A DNA stretch of 64,000 bases, taken from contig VXAY01002055.1 in the NCBI GenBank assembly GCA_013399855.1, forward strand, positions 27,849 to 91,848. Reading direction: 5' to 3'. Numbering within the stretch: position 1 is the stretch's first letter; every line of letters starts with the position of its first letter. Positions 29,601 to 44,600 of the stretch are shown one piece after another. A model generated the notes under the pieces. It was given only the letters and a program-made list of their open reading frames with translations. It was not told the DNA's origin and ran no database searches. This DNA comes from Oxyruncus cristatus. Its lineage: Eukaryota; Chordata; Aves; Passeriformes; Cotingidae. Made by a program: the position numbers and the translations under genes.

Positions 29601-32600
29601 TTGGGATCTAGCTTTATACACAGCAAAGTCATGCAAATATGTTGTCATCTCTAAAAGAAAACATTGACAATTCTTACATGAGTGTACCCATAGTGGTAGT
29701 GGTTGTTGATTGTGATAAAAAGCTGAGAAGATTAATGTACCAGTTAGATATAATCAGACCATTGCATTTCAGTATTAGTTCATGGTAGCTTAATGTGATT
29801 ATTTGCTTGCCAGCAAAATTTAGTTCTGCTTTCAGGTGAATAACCCCTAAGATCTTCCTCTTCTCAATTTCATCAGGAAACCAGCAGAATGGATTCTCTG
29901 AAAAATTCTACTTAATAGTAATAGAATATACTCAAAGCCGTTCATTTCTACATATGTGGCATTTACATTTGAAGTCAGTTCCTGTCTCAATAGGTAAGCC
30001 CTCTTTCTTGTAGTTTTCTTTTAAAAAGTAACTGAAGCATCTAAGCATCAGTGATATTATAATTATAAACAATTTTGACATTTTGAAATCTGCTGGTTCT
30101 CTTTCAAACTACCAAACTACCTCTAAAACTGTCAAATTTTAAAGTAAGCAAAGATATACTTCAGTAGTTTTCTGTTAACATTTAAAGATTTGAAGAAAAC
30201 ATGTCTGAGATTTACCACTTACCAGAGGAATCTGTTATAATGCATGTTTCTGTCATTAAACTTAATTCTGCCTTTGAAAGCAATAGTAAGAAATTCCAAA
30301 TAAGTACTATTGCAATTAATTTATAAAATAGTGAGAATAAAAAAGATCCAAATTTTATGATCTACTTATGCGATGAGGATATTACTGATAAGGCTTTTTA
30401 GCAAATGTGTTCCAAATCCATCTAATTCAACTTTAGCTATTGAGTTTTATTAAAAGGGAAAATCTATATTACATAATCTCTGAGAACGTGCATTTTAATT
30501 TTCTAGAGCTGCAGGTATTTTGTGCTCATGGAAACCTTATTTTCAGTGGATAGCCACATACATAACTCTTTGTCTGCAGTTTTGGTCTTTCTGGTTATGG
30601 TTTGATTGTTTTATAATTTCTCAGCAGTTGTAGAATGTCAGAAGTGTTTAATCTGAGATGTGCTATAATTTCTCTTTGAATATAAATGAAAGTAAAATTT
30701 TAAGTCATGTTTCATCTGTCTTTTTTGGAACTATTAAGGTGAGTAAAATTACTTCTTGAGTTAAAAGAAATTATTGGTTTTTTTAAATTAACAATGCAAA
30801 CTTTTCTAGATGAAAAGATAGGGTCAAATCAACCTGAAGAAGCAACACAAACAGAAGAATTGTATTCTTCACCGGATCCAGAGAAGATCCAGTCACCTTT
30901 TACTCAAAAATATCAAGCCTGTAGAGCAAACCTTCAGAGCACCAGCCGGCTTACTCTGTCTTCCAAAATGGTATATAGTCAAGAGTTGAATATGCCAGAA
31001 GGAGTAGAGATAATAAGTGTAAAGCCATCAGCAGGTTTGTATTTTTTTTAAAAAAGGACTAAAATTAGGACTCCTTGCCTTTCTGACTTTGATCTTAGAA
31101 TAGAAACAAAGTAGTAGTAAGTTTGGTACTTGATGTTAAAATTAAAATGCCTGTAGATGGATCCAAAAGGTTTGCTAAAACCTATTTCCCTAACTTTATA
31201 TCTCCATCCTGGAACTAACAAAAAAATGAAGCTTTTCTTCAAGATATATTTATTGAATTTCATGTTCTTGCCATAAAAAGAATTATACAAGCACAAATTT
31301 TGTTTTGCAGTCATTCATGAAATTTTTTGTAAGATCTATAAATTTTAACATTTTCATCAGTAGTCTTTCAGAAATATATATATACATTTTTGAGTGGAGG
31401 AATGTTTGCTGGAAGAGATAATATGCAGTAATATTCATGTTTAAATAATATAATTTGACTTTCCTCTAGAGAATGAAATGGAATAAAAAGGTAAAATGGT
31501 TTTGTGGTATTTTTGTGTCATTGTCTCTGAGGCCCTGTAAACAACCTCTTTGTGAGGAAGTAGTAATATTTTTTTAATTTCAGAATAATGAAATGGTAGC
31601 TGTATAAAAACATCTCTGGTTTTATGCTTACTTTTTAGTATTTCCCACAGTGAAAGTGTATTTTATTCTATTTTAGGACATCTGAGTTCTTCTTCCATAT
31701 ATCCTGTTTGTCGTGCACCTTATCTGCTGGCTACTTCATGCTCCGATGGAAAAGTTCGATTCTGGAGATGCAGAGTTGTCATTGAATCATTAGCTTCTTC
31801 CATGCCGGAATATGGCACACATGGTGATGTAAAATATGTATGGGAAGAATGGCCATTACTGATTGAGGATGGACTTCCTAGCAGTAGTGCTATTAGTATT
31901 CCAGGAAGGCCAACTGAAGTCAGCTGTGCACACACCAACAGATTAGCAGTAGCATACAAGCAGGTAGCATCTAGAAATAGCCATCAAGATTTTGTAATGT
32001 ATGTTAGTATTTTTGAATGTGAATCTACAGGGGGTTCTTCTTGGATTTTAGAACAGACTCTTAATTTGGATGAGATAGGCACCATGTTCGACTCTGGTGT
32101 TGGTATTGACAGCAATTTAGTGGCATATAACCACCAGGACATTTCTCTGTCTTGTGGTGGGAGTACTATACCCAGCACCAAGCACTTGGTACACTTAGAT
32201 TGGATGTCTAGGGAAGATGGATCACATATTCTGACAGTGGGAATTGGATCAAAACTTTATATGTTTGGTCAGATGTGTGGAAAGAGGCAAGAACAAAATG
32301 GTAATGAGATTGTAGCAATCTCCCATAGTGGCAGCACTAAGGCTGCAACCCTTTCTGGATTTGTTATGCTTCGTTGTGTTGACTTGGTTTCATCTGTAGA
32401 AGGATCACCTCCTTTTCCTGTCTCCTTGTCTTGGGTGCGTGATGGCATTCTTGTAGTTGGAATGGATTGTGAAATGCATGTTTATTCTCAATGGCAATCA
32501 CCTGCTAAGCAGGAGCTGATAAGTACAGATTCCTGCAGTGGAAGTATGTCATGTATAACGAGCTTAATGAAACAAAGCCAGTCAGCCGCCTCAGGTCTAC

Positions 32601-35600
32601 ATCCACCAAAGAGAACCTTGACCAGATCTATGACAAGCCTTGCACAGAAACTTAGTGGGAAAAGATCTGCCTGTGATCTCTCTGTGGAAATGGAAGATTC
32701 TGGTCTTTTTGAAGCAGCTCATACATTATCTCCAACTTTACCTCAGTACCATCCATATCAACTGCTGGAACTCATGGATCTCGGTAAAGTACGCAGAGCA
32801 AAAGCCATTCTGTCACATTTGGTGAAGTGCATTGCTGGAGAAGTTGTTGCGATAAATGAATCTGAGCCTAATCATGATAAGAGGCTCAGATCTCTGACCA
32901 TCAGTGCTAGTGGAAGTACTGCAAGAGATCCCAAAACATTCAACAAAACGGAGACTACAGACTATATTGAAATAGACTCTGTTCCGCCACTGCCTTTGTA
33001 TGCTCTGCTTGCTGCGGATGATGATTCATGTTACTCCTGTTCAGAGAAGACTGATAATCAAAATAATCAAAATAAAAAAGATACACCCAATGACAATTAT
33101 GAAAATCTCTTTCAAAATCCTGTTATAAGTGCAGATGATCTTGTTACATTTGATGCAGATGAAGAGAGTTTGAAACCAAAAGTAATTGATCTTTCTCAGT
33201 ATAGCCCAACTTACTTTGGACCAGAACATGCTCGAGTTCTTTCTCGTCACTTGCTTCATTCAAGCTTGCCAGGTTTGACTAGAATGGAGCAAATGTCATT
33301 GCTGGCCTTGGCAGATACAATTGCTACCACTAGTACTGACATTGGAGAAAGCAGAGACAGAAGTCAAGGTAAGGGGTCTCTTCCAAGTTAAATATACTAC
33401 TGTGCTTCACAACCCTTTTGGAGAGTTTTTTCCTGTTTTGGAATATTTTTGTGGCTTACTGTTTTATAGTAAAGCCTGTATTATTTACTGTGCCATCACA
33501 GTATTTTCTGTTTAACTATAGTTTCAAGACTTCAAATTTTATTTTTCTAACTGTTAGTGCCACTGTTAATTGTGGTGTGTGGACTGATGGATTATTTTTA
33601 ATTCACTTTTGAAGGGACAGCTTTCTTAATGACCAGTATTTGTTGGACTCTGTAGAGAAATTGAGAACTAAAGTTTCTGAACTTTTTTTTAATATGATAA
33701 CAATTTTTCTGTTTCTTGCATTAAAGAGAACAAATAGCTTCAAAACTTTTTATATTTGAAATTTTCTTCATTCCCTTCCCTTGAAAGGAAAAATTGTGAA
33801 TTAAGCTATTATATTTAGAAATCTAAAGTATTAGTAGTCACAAAATTGTATTTCTTCTGTTAAGACACAAAATAGCTACTTTGAGAAGTTTCACTAAAGT
33901 GTGTGTAAAAATATTTGTTTCCAGGTGGAGAAACTCTTGATGAGTGTGGTTTAAAGTTTTTATTGGCTGTTCGGCTTCACACATTTCTGACAACTGCACT
34001 TCCTCCTGTACATCGAGCTCAGCTGCTTCACCAAGGTAACTGGTGTGTTTTCTTAGATGAGATGGATTTTGGTGATGTGCATATGTCTGGTGTGCTGTTG
34101 ACCTGCCTTCACAGAATCAATGGGTTAATTTGTTGTTTGTTTTTTTTTTTTTTTTTTTTTTTAAATTGTCCAATATGAGGGAATGCCAGAGCAGAAAATG
34201 TCTGTTTTATTTTTGGCCTTGGAACTGATTTCTTTTCTAACAAGGTTTTATTTTTTTTTTTCTGTTTTCCCAAATGAACTGGATTTTCTGTACTTCTAGT
34301 GTCATATCATTCCAATAACCTTCTGCGGGAATAAGCAGTAGATAGTAGTACATATTTACTTAGGTTTTTAGTGCTTATTGGGAAAAACGTATTTTACAGG
34401 CTGCTCCGACTTTAAATATTTCTGTATGTTTACTGTAATTACAGAGAGAACTACTTCAAATATGGGTTTTTTTGTATGATTTAACTATTTTCATCCTGAT
34501 ATTGCAGGCAATGGAATAAGGTGGATTTCATTAGTCATAATCAAATCTAAAGAACTGGCTGTGATTACTCTTTTAGCCATCATGACTGTTAATGGCATTT
34601 TCAGTCTCATGGTCTGTCACCCTTCAGCTGAATCAGAGACTGGCACTTGGCCAGGATGCCACAGAAGAGTATTGCAGAGTTAGCTCTCTGATGAAGTAAT
34701 TTTAGTTGAGATACTTCTGCTCAGAAATTGAGAGTGAGAAGTGCCTCCAGGGCACATGCAGAAGTGCTGTTCGGTGTGCCTCTACGAAGAAGCATCTGAC
34801 TGTCACTAGAGTTACAATTATCCATAACCAGCTATGTTTCTGCTTAGTAATTGCTCTCTTTCTCATGACATTTTTTTATTTCAAGTTTTCTTTTGTGTCT
34901 CTGTCCTCAAATGTGTTTTCTGCTCTGATTATCTGAAACTTTACATTTTCAAATCCAAGTCAAAGTAGTGAACTTACCTTTCAAAACTTTGAAAAATTTC
35001 ATCAGTACGTTGCACTTCGTATGATGGCTAATCTTAGTACCACCATTATCCATATATTTGAGGTTCAGTAACTAAGTTCTTTGCAGATTTATAGAAAGAG
35101 TTGGTAGATGAAAAATTGTTTTGAGGTGTATGATCTTTCTTTGCTATTAGATATGCAGTGCTAACAAATGTTCTTACGTTTCAGCTGCCTCATCAGCAAT
35201 GCACTTACAGATGCAAAATAAAGAGTTTGACTTTTCTTCCCTTCTCCCTTTCCCATCCCCTTGACTTCAGATTCTGGAATATTTTATTAATGAATGTCTT
35301 TAAAATTTATTTATTTTTTTTAATGTGTTATTATGTAGGCTTATCTACTAGTCATTTTGCCTGGGCATTTCATTCAGTAGCAGAAGAAGAATTGCTGAAT
35401 ATGCTCCCTGCAGTGCAGAAGGGAGATCCAACATGGTCAGAGCTCAGAGCTATGGGGATAGGATGGTGGGTTCGAAATATCCACAGCCTGCGAAAATGCA
35501 TAGAAAAGGTAAATGTAGCATTCTGAAAAATAATTACAAAACTGCTTTCAAACAGCTGTCCTCTGGTGTCTGCCTTCTGTTTATGGGATTTTAAAATTTT

Positions 35601-38600
35601 AAATATATTAAGTGTTTCTGAATGTTTCATGCTGTATTTTTTGTATGTATAGTTTATTGTATGAGTATGAACTTTTGCATTCAACTAATTTTTTTAGTAC
35701 TTCACATTTCAAATTGCACTGTGAAATACGTTTTTTGCTTTTAGATATTCCATTTTGGAGGTGGTAATATGCAGTGCTTGTTGTGGATGCTCAAGATACA
35801 GATGGAGCATATAGTTGTTTTTAATAGCAAGATAGAGAAACAAGTTGTGGAAAAAGGTTCTCCTTAGAAAGCTATCAGAAGTGGGAACAACTTAGGTATT
35901 GTACATCTGCCTTGCAAATTGATTAATTTTCATGATAAACAAACCTTCTGTTTTATTTTGGCTTGTGGGGTTTTCTTGTGTTTGTTTGGGTTTTTGTTCA
36001 TCACAGATGTGGCAATAAGCCTAACCTCATTGTCACTTATTTTAAGCTCTTGGAAAAGCCAAGTGTGTTGAGCTAGAAAATGACATGCACAAGATACTTT
36101 GACTACAAAGCACGAAGTGGTAAAATGCATGTCTCTACTTTTACCTTTCAATCTTCAGTAATTATTCTTCACTTCATAAAACTTAACTGCCTTGCATTAA
36201 AAAAATTCCAGGTATTCTGGGCCAAAGTTCCAGGTTATCTTACATAGGTCTTGGACTATTCTTGCTACCGCTTACCCCTTTTTCCTTTCCAACCTCCAAA
36301 AGTAATCTGTAAACAATTTTTCTCCTGCTGTGACCAGTCCCAGCCTGTTTTTCAAGACTCCATGTGTCCTTTGATTACCAGACCAACTAATAAATTAATT
36401 TTGCTATGATTTCAGGAACTGATTTCAGATACAGGGATTCCCATCTGATCTTCCAAAAATCTTCTAGAACTGGAAGAGCATTAGCTAGATGATATGAAAG
36501 CGGCTCTTGTATCTTCACGTGTTTGCATCAGACTCATAATGAGAGGAGGGATCCTATATTAAAGAGTACTTTCAAGCATTATGGGGAATGGGATACCAGA
36601 AGCAACAAGAATCTCATTTCAGATTCATTTAAATTTTGGTTCTTTTTTACTGTTGAACTGTCTTCACAGGTGGCTAAAGCAGCCTTTCAGCGAAACAATG
36701 ACCCACTTGACGCGGCCATTTTTTACCTTGCAATGAAGAAGAAGGCTGTTATCTGGGGATTATACAGGTAGGAAACATTCAAGCTCTTCCATGGAGTTTC
36801 ACACTGTCTGGTATAATTTTGGGAAAAAGGTTGAATGTGATGGTAATGCAAAAGAACACAAATATTACCATTGTAAGCTGAGATTTGATTGCTAAATTAG
36901 TCATTACATTGAATGAGTAATTTTGAAGCTTCTTACATTTACTGAAGTAATTTAGTTGCTATTTGTGAAGGTAGGTGCTTCAAGTTTTAGTCTCAAAGCT
37001 ACTGTAGTTTCAGTCAGTGCTTAATTCTGGTTTAGTTTTGAGGATTAGCAGTGTAGTGTAATATATGATATGATATAGAATGATATATCTGTCTTTTAGA
37101 AAAGTGTTTGTTGTTACAAATTTTCCCTTAAGTTCAGGGGACTGGATTATGTCTGTCTTTGAAACGGATGTTTCATAATACATAGTTCAATGTTGCAAAC
37201 TCTTGTAAAGTAGTTTGCATTGTCACATACTCTTAAAAGCTCACCAGGGAAAAATGAGATTTTCTGTATTTGTATCAGTGTAATTGAAAATGCCATTAGG
37301 TTTTGTATTCACTAACATTTGTTATTTTTAAATATGAAGCCTTCTCCACTCCCAGTGTAGTGACACTGCATTTCCTGTTGTAAAGTTCTGTGTAAAATTC
37401 TCCTGACATCTGAGGAAGTCAAGAACCCGGAAGTCAAGGATGTATCTAATAAAATGTGTAATATTTTTATCAATTATGTTCAATGTACAGGTCCCAAAAA
37501 GATACTAAAATGACACAGTTTTTTGGAAACAACTTTACTGAGGACAGATGGCGTAAAGCAGCATTAAAAAATGCTTTTTCTCTGCTTGGCAAACAGCGTT
37601 TTGAACATTCTGCAGCATTTTTCTTGTTGGCAGGACACTTAAAAGATGCAGTGGAGGTAATAAAATGAACTGCTTTTTTATGTTTAAGACTATTATATTG
37701 TCCCAAGTGTACAACTACATTGAATGTGATTTGCATTTTGCATTATTAGTATGGCCCCTGAAGCTTTTGATGCTTCTGGTTTGATCTTCTTTCTCAGTCT
37801 CCATCCCCCCAGATTAATGCCAAATACAAAACATTGGTCTTTGAATTTTGATTCTTTTTTAGCTGTCATATTAGTGATACTAAGGAGTCGAGACGTTAAT
37901 TAATTTTTCTGTTAATAATATTAAGGGGCCTACCTACCATTAAGGGTGTTACCTACCATTATCTTACTTTCAGATTGTCTATATGAAGACAGTATAGTTT
38001 TTATTAGGAAATTCCAGACCTGGCATTTTGGCAGTGATGTGTATTAGCTCCTAAAATCCCTTCCCCAAACAAACAAACAAAATAGTGTTTCCGGGGTCTC
38101 TTTGAATTAAAAAGTTGTGAGGAAATTCATCTCTGATAATGATCTGTTCTCTTGAAGCCAATTAACTTCAAAGATCTTTGTCATATCCCTTAAACTGAAG
38201 AAATGCATATCAGAACTTGCATGTAGTAGTTGGCTACACCTATTCTGCATAGTTCTTGCTCGGTTTTTTTGGTCGATAGAATTACTTTAATCTGAGCAGA
38301 TTGATGTCAATTCCTGCCTTGTGATCATTTTAAACAGAGGAGAAATTACAAAGTTTGATCTCTTGAATTTATTTATTTTCAATTAGGTCTGCCTTGAAAA
38401 ACTGCATGACATTCAGTTGGCTCTTGTAATATCAAGACTTTATGAGTCAGAGTTTGAAGTCTCTAGTACTTATAAATCTGTACTACAGAAGAGAGCTTTG
38501 GGTGTGTTTACTGGAAAAGAGAACTCAGGAAACATACACTGTGACCCTTTTCTGCGAAGTATGGCATACTGGATTTTGGAAGATTATAGCAAGGCTCTTG

Positions 38601-41600
38601 ACACTTTGATTAAGCACTCTGTTGAAGATGAAGGAGGTAAGAATATAAGTATTTTGCCTGTTAGATTGGTTTTACCTATTTGATTGTTGAAGCTGCAGTT
38701 TCTTGAAGTATCACCTGAACAAAACCAGGTACCTCAAATGCTTCACAGTGTTAGTAAATAGCTTGCTGTAGCAATGTATGTGGATTTTAGTAACAGATAG
38801 GGTGACTGTGTTGTCCTTATCCTGTATCCGATTAATGGATACTTTGTTCTTTAAGCATATGAATATCAGGTTAATGGGATGATCCTACAGTGATGCAGCG
38901 GTTTTTAAACAGCAGTTTAAAGATGAAGAGAGAAATTAACTTCATTAGTTAATTTGACTCCATCACAGCCTAAAAAGAAATTTCTGATTGCACAGTTACT
39001 TAGGAGATTTTGGAAGACAGGGTGTTTTTCAGCTTTTAGTCCTTAGAAAAATAGTTGACAACATAAACTGCAAACAAAAAGATTTTGCTGTTTATGATGA
39101 TACAAGGATGCCCATGTCGTGGCTGAAATAGCGTGCCGGTCTCCTAGAGCGATTCATTTCTATGTTCACTTGCTAATTTTATAAGCTTCTAAGAATCAAT
39201 TGTGTTATTTCCTAATGTTAGTGTTGTCAAGGAAGTTGAATGTTTCGAGTCCTCAGTAGTTATGCTGGCTGGTGTCAGTCCTGGCTACTGAAAGAAATTT
39301 GAGGGGAACAAGTGACGACTCAAAGACTTACAGTTGTATAATTACTTTTAAAAACTAGTTGTGCCATAACTCCTGATAGGAGAGAGTAAGGGTCTATCTC
39401 AGTTAACCTGGACCCTTTGAAAGCTGAGTGACTCATCCTGTGTTGGTGCTCATATCTATTCAGGGTTTTTCTTGTTGTGGACATGAAAATAAAATGCATA
39501 GGTCTTGCACTGCTGTGTAATTCATTTATTTGTATGTAGTACTGCTACCATTAATTATAAATGTTACAGATTTCCTAGTTTTTTTTAAGTTTGGGACTTT
39601 TTAAGATATAGACAAAATAAAAAAAACTAATCCAAAGTTTTAAAAAAAGACTTTAAGTGAAAATTTTTAGTAAAATGTAACATCTTATTGTCATTTAGAG
39701 GTAGATAGTTTAGAAATCTAAACTGAGCAGAAAAGTGGTCTTGTTTGACTGCAGCAGAACTGTCCTTGCTACAAGGAAAAGAAGTGGCATCTGTTGTGAT
39801 TTAAAAGGTCTTACTTGCTGTCCCACTCAAACTTCTCTTTTTGTAGTGTTAGGTTTGGCGGTGTCCTCCCCACCAAAATATTCAAATTATAAAGGTACAA
39901 AGGAAGGTGGAAAGGGGAGATGCAGTGAAGTAAACAGTAGAATGAGTGTATGAAGTAGACAGTAGAATTAATATTAACACTTAATAGCTTTCTGATGAAC
40001 TCAGGACTTTGCAGATTGATGTTTCTTACAGAATGGTAGATTTTCCTCATGCTGCAATCTGTTTTCAGGTGAAGGAGATGGTTCATCAACTTGTAACCCT
40101 GCAGTGTTTAACTTCTATAACTACTTAAGAACACATCCGCTCTTGTTGAGACGTCATTTTGGCTCTTCTGATACATCTTCCACACACATTTGCTTAACAG
40201 TAGAAAATGGATTAGCTGACAAAATCAACCTGAGTGAAAGACGGCTGTTCTTTACCACTGCATATGCTCATTTGAAAGCTGGTTGTCCTATGTTGGCCTT
40301 AGAAGTGTTATCAAAGATGCCCAAAGTTGTCAAGAGGTCGAAGCCATTATGTAAATCCCCTAGTTTAATGGATACCAGTAAAGATTTCTCACCATCTTCT
40401 CCAGTTAAAGAGTTTGAAATGAAAGACCAAGCTTCCAGTGTTGATTGGTCGCAACCAGTATGGAATGGTCTAGGTTCATCTTCGGATTGTTCATCAGGAA
40501 AACGTTCAAGTTCCACTCTTTCCTTTGACTGGAGTCAGCCAAGTGTGGTGTTCCAAGATGAACCCTTGCAAATACAGACAGACAGTGATGAAAATGATGA
40601 GAGTGAAGATTCTTCCCTGGTAATGAAAGAGCTAAGACCTCTGAAGAAAGCTGAAAAATTATATGAAACAAGTTCTAGCTACACGGAATCTTTAAGTGCA
40701 GTTGATGACAAAGATATTCTCAGTCCATCAGAAGATATAATTTCAGCACAGCTGAAGTTTAGAGCATGCCTGAAAATTCTTACTGTAGAGCTTCGCACGC
40801 TGTCCACGGGTTATGAGGTAGATGGTGGGAAGTTGCGGTATCAGCTTTATCAATGGCTTGAGAGAGAAGTGGTAGCTCTTCAGAAGACCTGTGATTATAA
40901 TGTTGAAGTAGAAGAGATACAGTCAGGAATTGGTGTGATGCCAGAGGAAACTACATTACGTGAAAACACTGAAGACATAACTGACCAGCAAAAAAGTATG
41001 CTACGGAGAGAAGACTTTCAGAAGAGACGTCAGTGGCTTCTGAAGTACCAGTCTCTCCTAAGAATGTTCCTTAGTTACTGTATACTTCATGGCTCGCATG
41101 GTGGAGGCTTGGCATCTGTCAGAATGGAATTAATTCTGCTATTGCAGGAATCTCAGCAGGTACGTGGAGGAGCTTAGTTTGTGTTTTCTCTGCTTCAAGT
41201 TTGTGGGTTTATTTGAATGTGTTCTGTATTATTGTTGAAGTTTTCCTACTAGAGCATGCACCTTTTTTATAACAAATGTAAATCTGTTTTTAACAGGTTA
41301 TGTTTTCTGTAGGTGATTGCTGTTGTTGTTATTTAGAATCCTTTTCCCTCTTTCAAAAATTCTTATGTTCTGTTTAAGAATATGTACTATCACTTCGTGT
41401 TTCTTGCTTGTTTTTAGGAGCAGTCAGTACAGTTGCCTTCCAGCCCTCCACCAGAGCAAAGCTCTATACCTCTCCTATTTGCTTGCACGGCTAGTGCCAA
41501 AACAGTGGTGGCTAATCCATTGCTACATCTTGGTAATTTAACTCATGATATATTACATGCCATAATAAACCTTGATTCACCACCTCATCCAGATACTCAG

Positions 41601-44600
41601 AACAACAAGGTACGTATTTTTTATACATGTTTTGTTGTTGTCATTGTCCAATTTACTAGTCATGAATTTTTTTCTAATAGCATGAAAACTTTCTGCTGTG
41701 CCTTCCTGTGACAAATAATAAAACTGCAAAACATAATTATATTCTCTAGTAATTACTTTAAGCTAAAGCAGTGTCTGCTGATTTATAATTTATTGTTGTG
41801 GTGCTGAGCATCTGGTTACACAAGCAGAAGAAGATTAGCCTCTCATAACTGGATGTTTGTCCAAGATGACATCTGTTATGGAACTATGCTATCAGCATCA
41901 TATTTGTCTTATATTATAATTGTATATATAATTATAATGGTTATATTTGACAGTATGATTGTTACTTCTGGTATATTGGTGATAAACTCTGCATTTCATT
42001 CCTAGACTGAAGTAAAATGAAGGTTTGAAGTATAAAAACTTACTATTGGCAAAGTGCAGTAAACTTTCTTGTGAAACAGTATATATGTTCATACAGTAAA
42101 TAGAGGGTTTTTTTAAAATTGTGTTTCTGTAAGATTTACTCTGTCTTTAACCTTTGACTGGAAGTGAAACCTAAATTGTTAGGTTAAGTCTTTCCTAAAG
42201 TTTTTTATGTGTGAGATCCCAAATCATGTTTGCTTTTACTAGGAATTTCTAGAGAAAAGAGATTGGCTTGTTCTTCAGAGAACCCGTTTGATCAGCAGGT
42301 TCTAGTTTTTTAACTGAGTGTGATTTGTGATCCCTTAAGGAAAGTATGAACTATGTTAAAAATACTGATCAGTGTGATGCTGAGTAAATTGCCTGTGTGT
42401 ACAAGAGTTATACAAGAATTGATCAAAAGCTAAGCTGCATTATTGTTTCATTCTAAAGCAAAGCTTTTGTATTCTGAGCCAGCATATTGCTACTCTCTTA
42501 GGGTGTAATTATTTACAACTGTTGTGTAGAGGTTTAATACATTGCTGTTTATTAATTGGAAACATTTCAGCTACAGCTGAGCTTTGATATGGGTTTGTGG
42601 GGGAAGTGAATACTTCCCCATCCCTTTCATTGCAAAGTCAACTGATCTATGTGAAATAAATTCTGAAGAGAAATGTGTCTTCTTAAGTGTGTGTTTGTAC
42701 CTTCCATATTGAGTGCTTGTTTCACTATACAAATCTGTGTGCATGAAAGGCTATCATAGTAACCACTGCTCACTCTGAGTGTAATATGTCCTATAAAACT
42801 TTGTCTTACAGATATACGTGATGCACACTTTAGCAGCGTCGCTCTCTGCTTGCATCTACCAGTGTCTTTGTGATGGCCACAGCTACAGGTAAAGGTGTAG
42901 GAAAAGTGCTTTTTAGAGAATTGTTATCACACTGCCTCACTGTAGTGATCGTAACTGGCAGAGCACCAGAAGGCAGTGCTCACACTTGCCTATGTCTAGA
43001 AAGAGCTTTGACTAGTTGTGACCATAATATTTTTGTATAAATATAATTTCTCACTTTTCTGTTTCACAGCTCATTTCAAGCAAACCAGTTCACCGGAACA
43101 GTGTATCAGACAGTGCTGTTAACTCAGCGCCATTCTTTAAGAACAGCAAGCTTAGAAGAAACAGTGACTCCCAATACATCGCCTGCTCAGTGGCCAGGTA
43201 TCTGGAGTTAATTTATTTCTTTCCTCTTTAGGAAGACTGAGTTACCGGGATCCATATTAAGAGCATACAGCTATATTCTGGACTTTCTAGTAGTGTTTGT
43301 AACAGCTTTATGGTAAAGTTGAGTTCTTTGATTAAAATTTTGTCTTTTTTTTTCCAAACCTCTAAGTTACTACTTTTGGTTATTCACTAAGTCACGTTGG
43401 CTCATATTGCTTTCTCTTGCTAAAAATGTTAGTGGGGGCTCTAGTAAAGGGCAAGTAAATGGGAAGTAGTGTGAAGTTGTGTCCTGTGTTCTGCTTGCTC
43501 CTCCTGGAGGCAACAGATTAGTCGCACCAGTATTATACTTCCTTACTCCTGAAAAGCTGTCTTAGTTTGTGCTCCAACTCAGACTTTTGAACTAATTAAA
43601 ACTATTGAGAAACAATAAATTCTTTTTTTTCTGTAGTTCTAAAATCCACGTTGGATTTCGGGTAATTCTTAAAGTATGCTAGTGAAGCTATACTAGGGAG
43701 CTACATTAGAGGGAGTGTTAGCAATGTAATACATGCCTAGTATGAGCTTCAGTTTACGTCACTAATTTTAATGTAAGTATAACCAGGAAATATGCTTATT
43801 TATTATGTAATTTGGTTTTTAAATCAGAAAATTTCACACTAAAATGTTTTTGGAGAGCCTCAAGCAGTCTCTGTGTTTGATGCTATGCCATTTTTTCTTT
43901 TCTGCAAAACGTTCTGACACTAAATCTACAATTTTAGAGAGAAATCAGATTGTCATCTATTTTGTCCTTGTTTCATTAGTTGCAGAGTTAAATTTCTAAT
44001 GAATGGAACATGAATTGTTAGCAGTTTTGCTTTTAAGTAACATTACCTTGAACTGATTTCTCTATTTTCTTAGAAGATTCACATGCTCTGTGAGCAAATT
44101 GGAGAGGATGACACAAAAGCAGAATTATTTGGCCACCGCTATTTGCACTTTCACTTATGTGCACAAAGTGTAACAGTTGAAGCCACATCTGAAACTACAA
44201 ACTACAACTTTTTGTGGGAGCATGGAAACACAATATATTTAGTAATTGAATGAAAGAACGCTTGTCAGACAGTATGTAGTTCAAGTTGATGCCCATGATT
44301 TTTGATTGGAGGATGGCATTTCAACTTAGAGTGTATGCTGTAGTTATAATAACTGAAAAATTGTTATGCATTTCTTTAACTGTAAGTCCAAAACATAAAG
44401 CTGAAAAGCTACAATGAACTGTTAAAAATAAAAAACATGCCTGTTTCTCCTCGAGTTTTCAGTTTCGTCTAAAACTTGGAATCTTTTTACATTGAAATTG
44501 CTAAATGATATAGGATGCCAGTCAAAATACCCTTAATAATCTGGAGTATGCTCACAAATGCATATATGTGCTTTCTTAAAGAATTTATTTGTTTTATGCA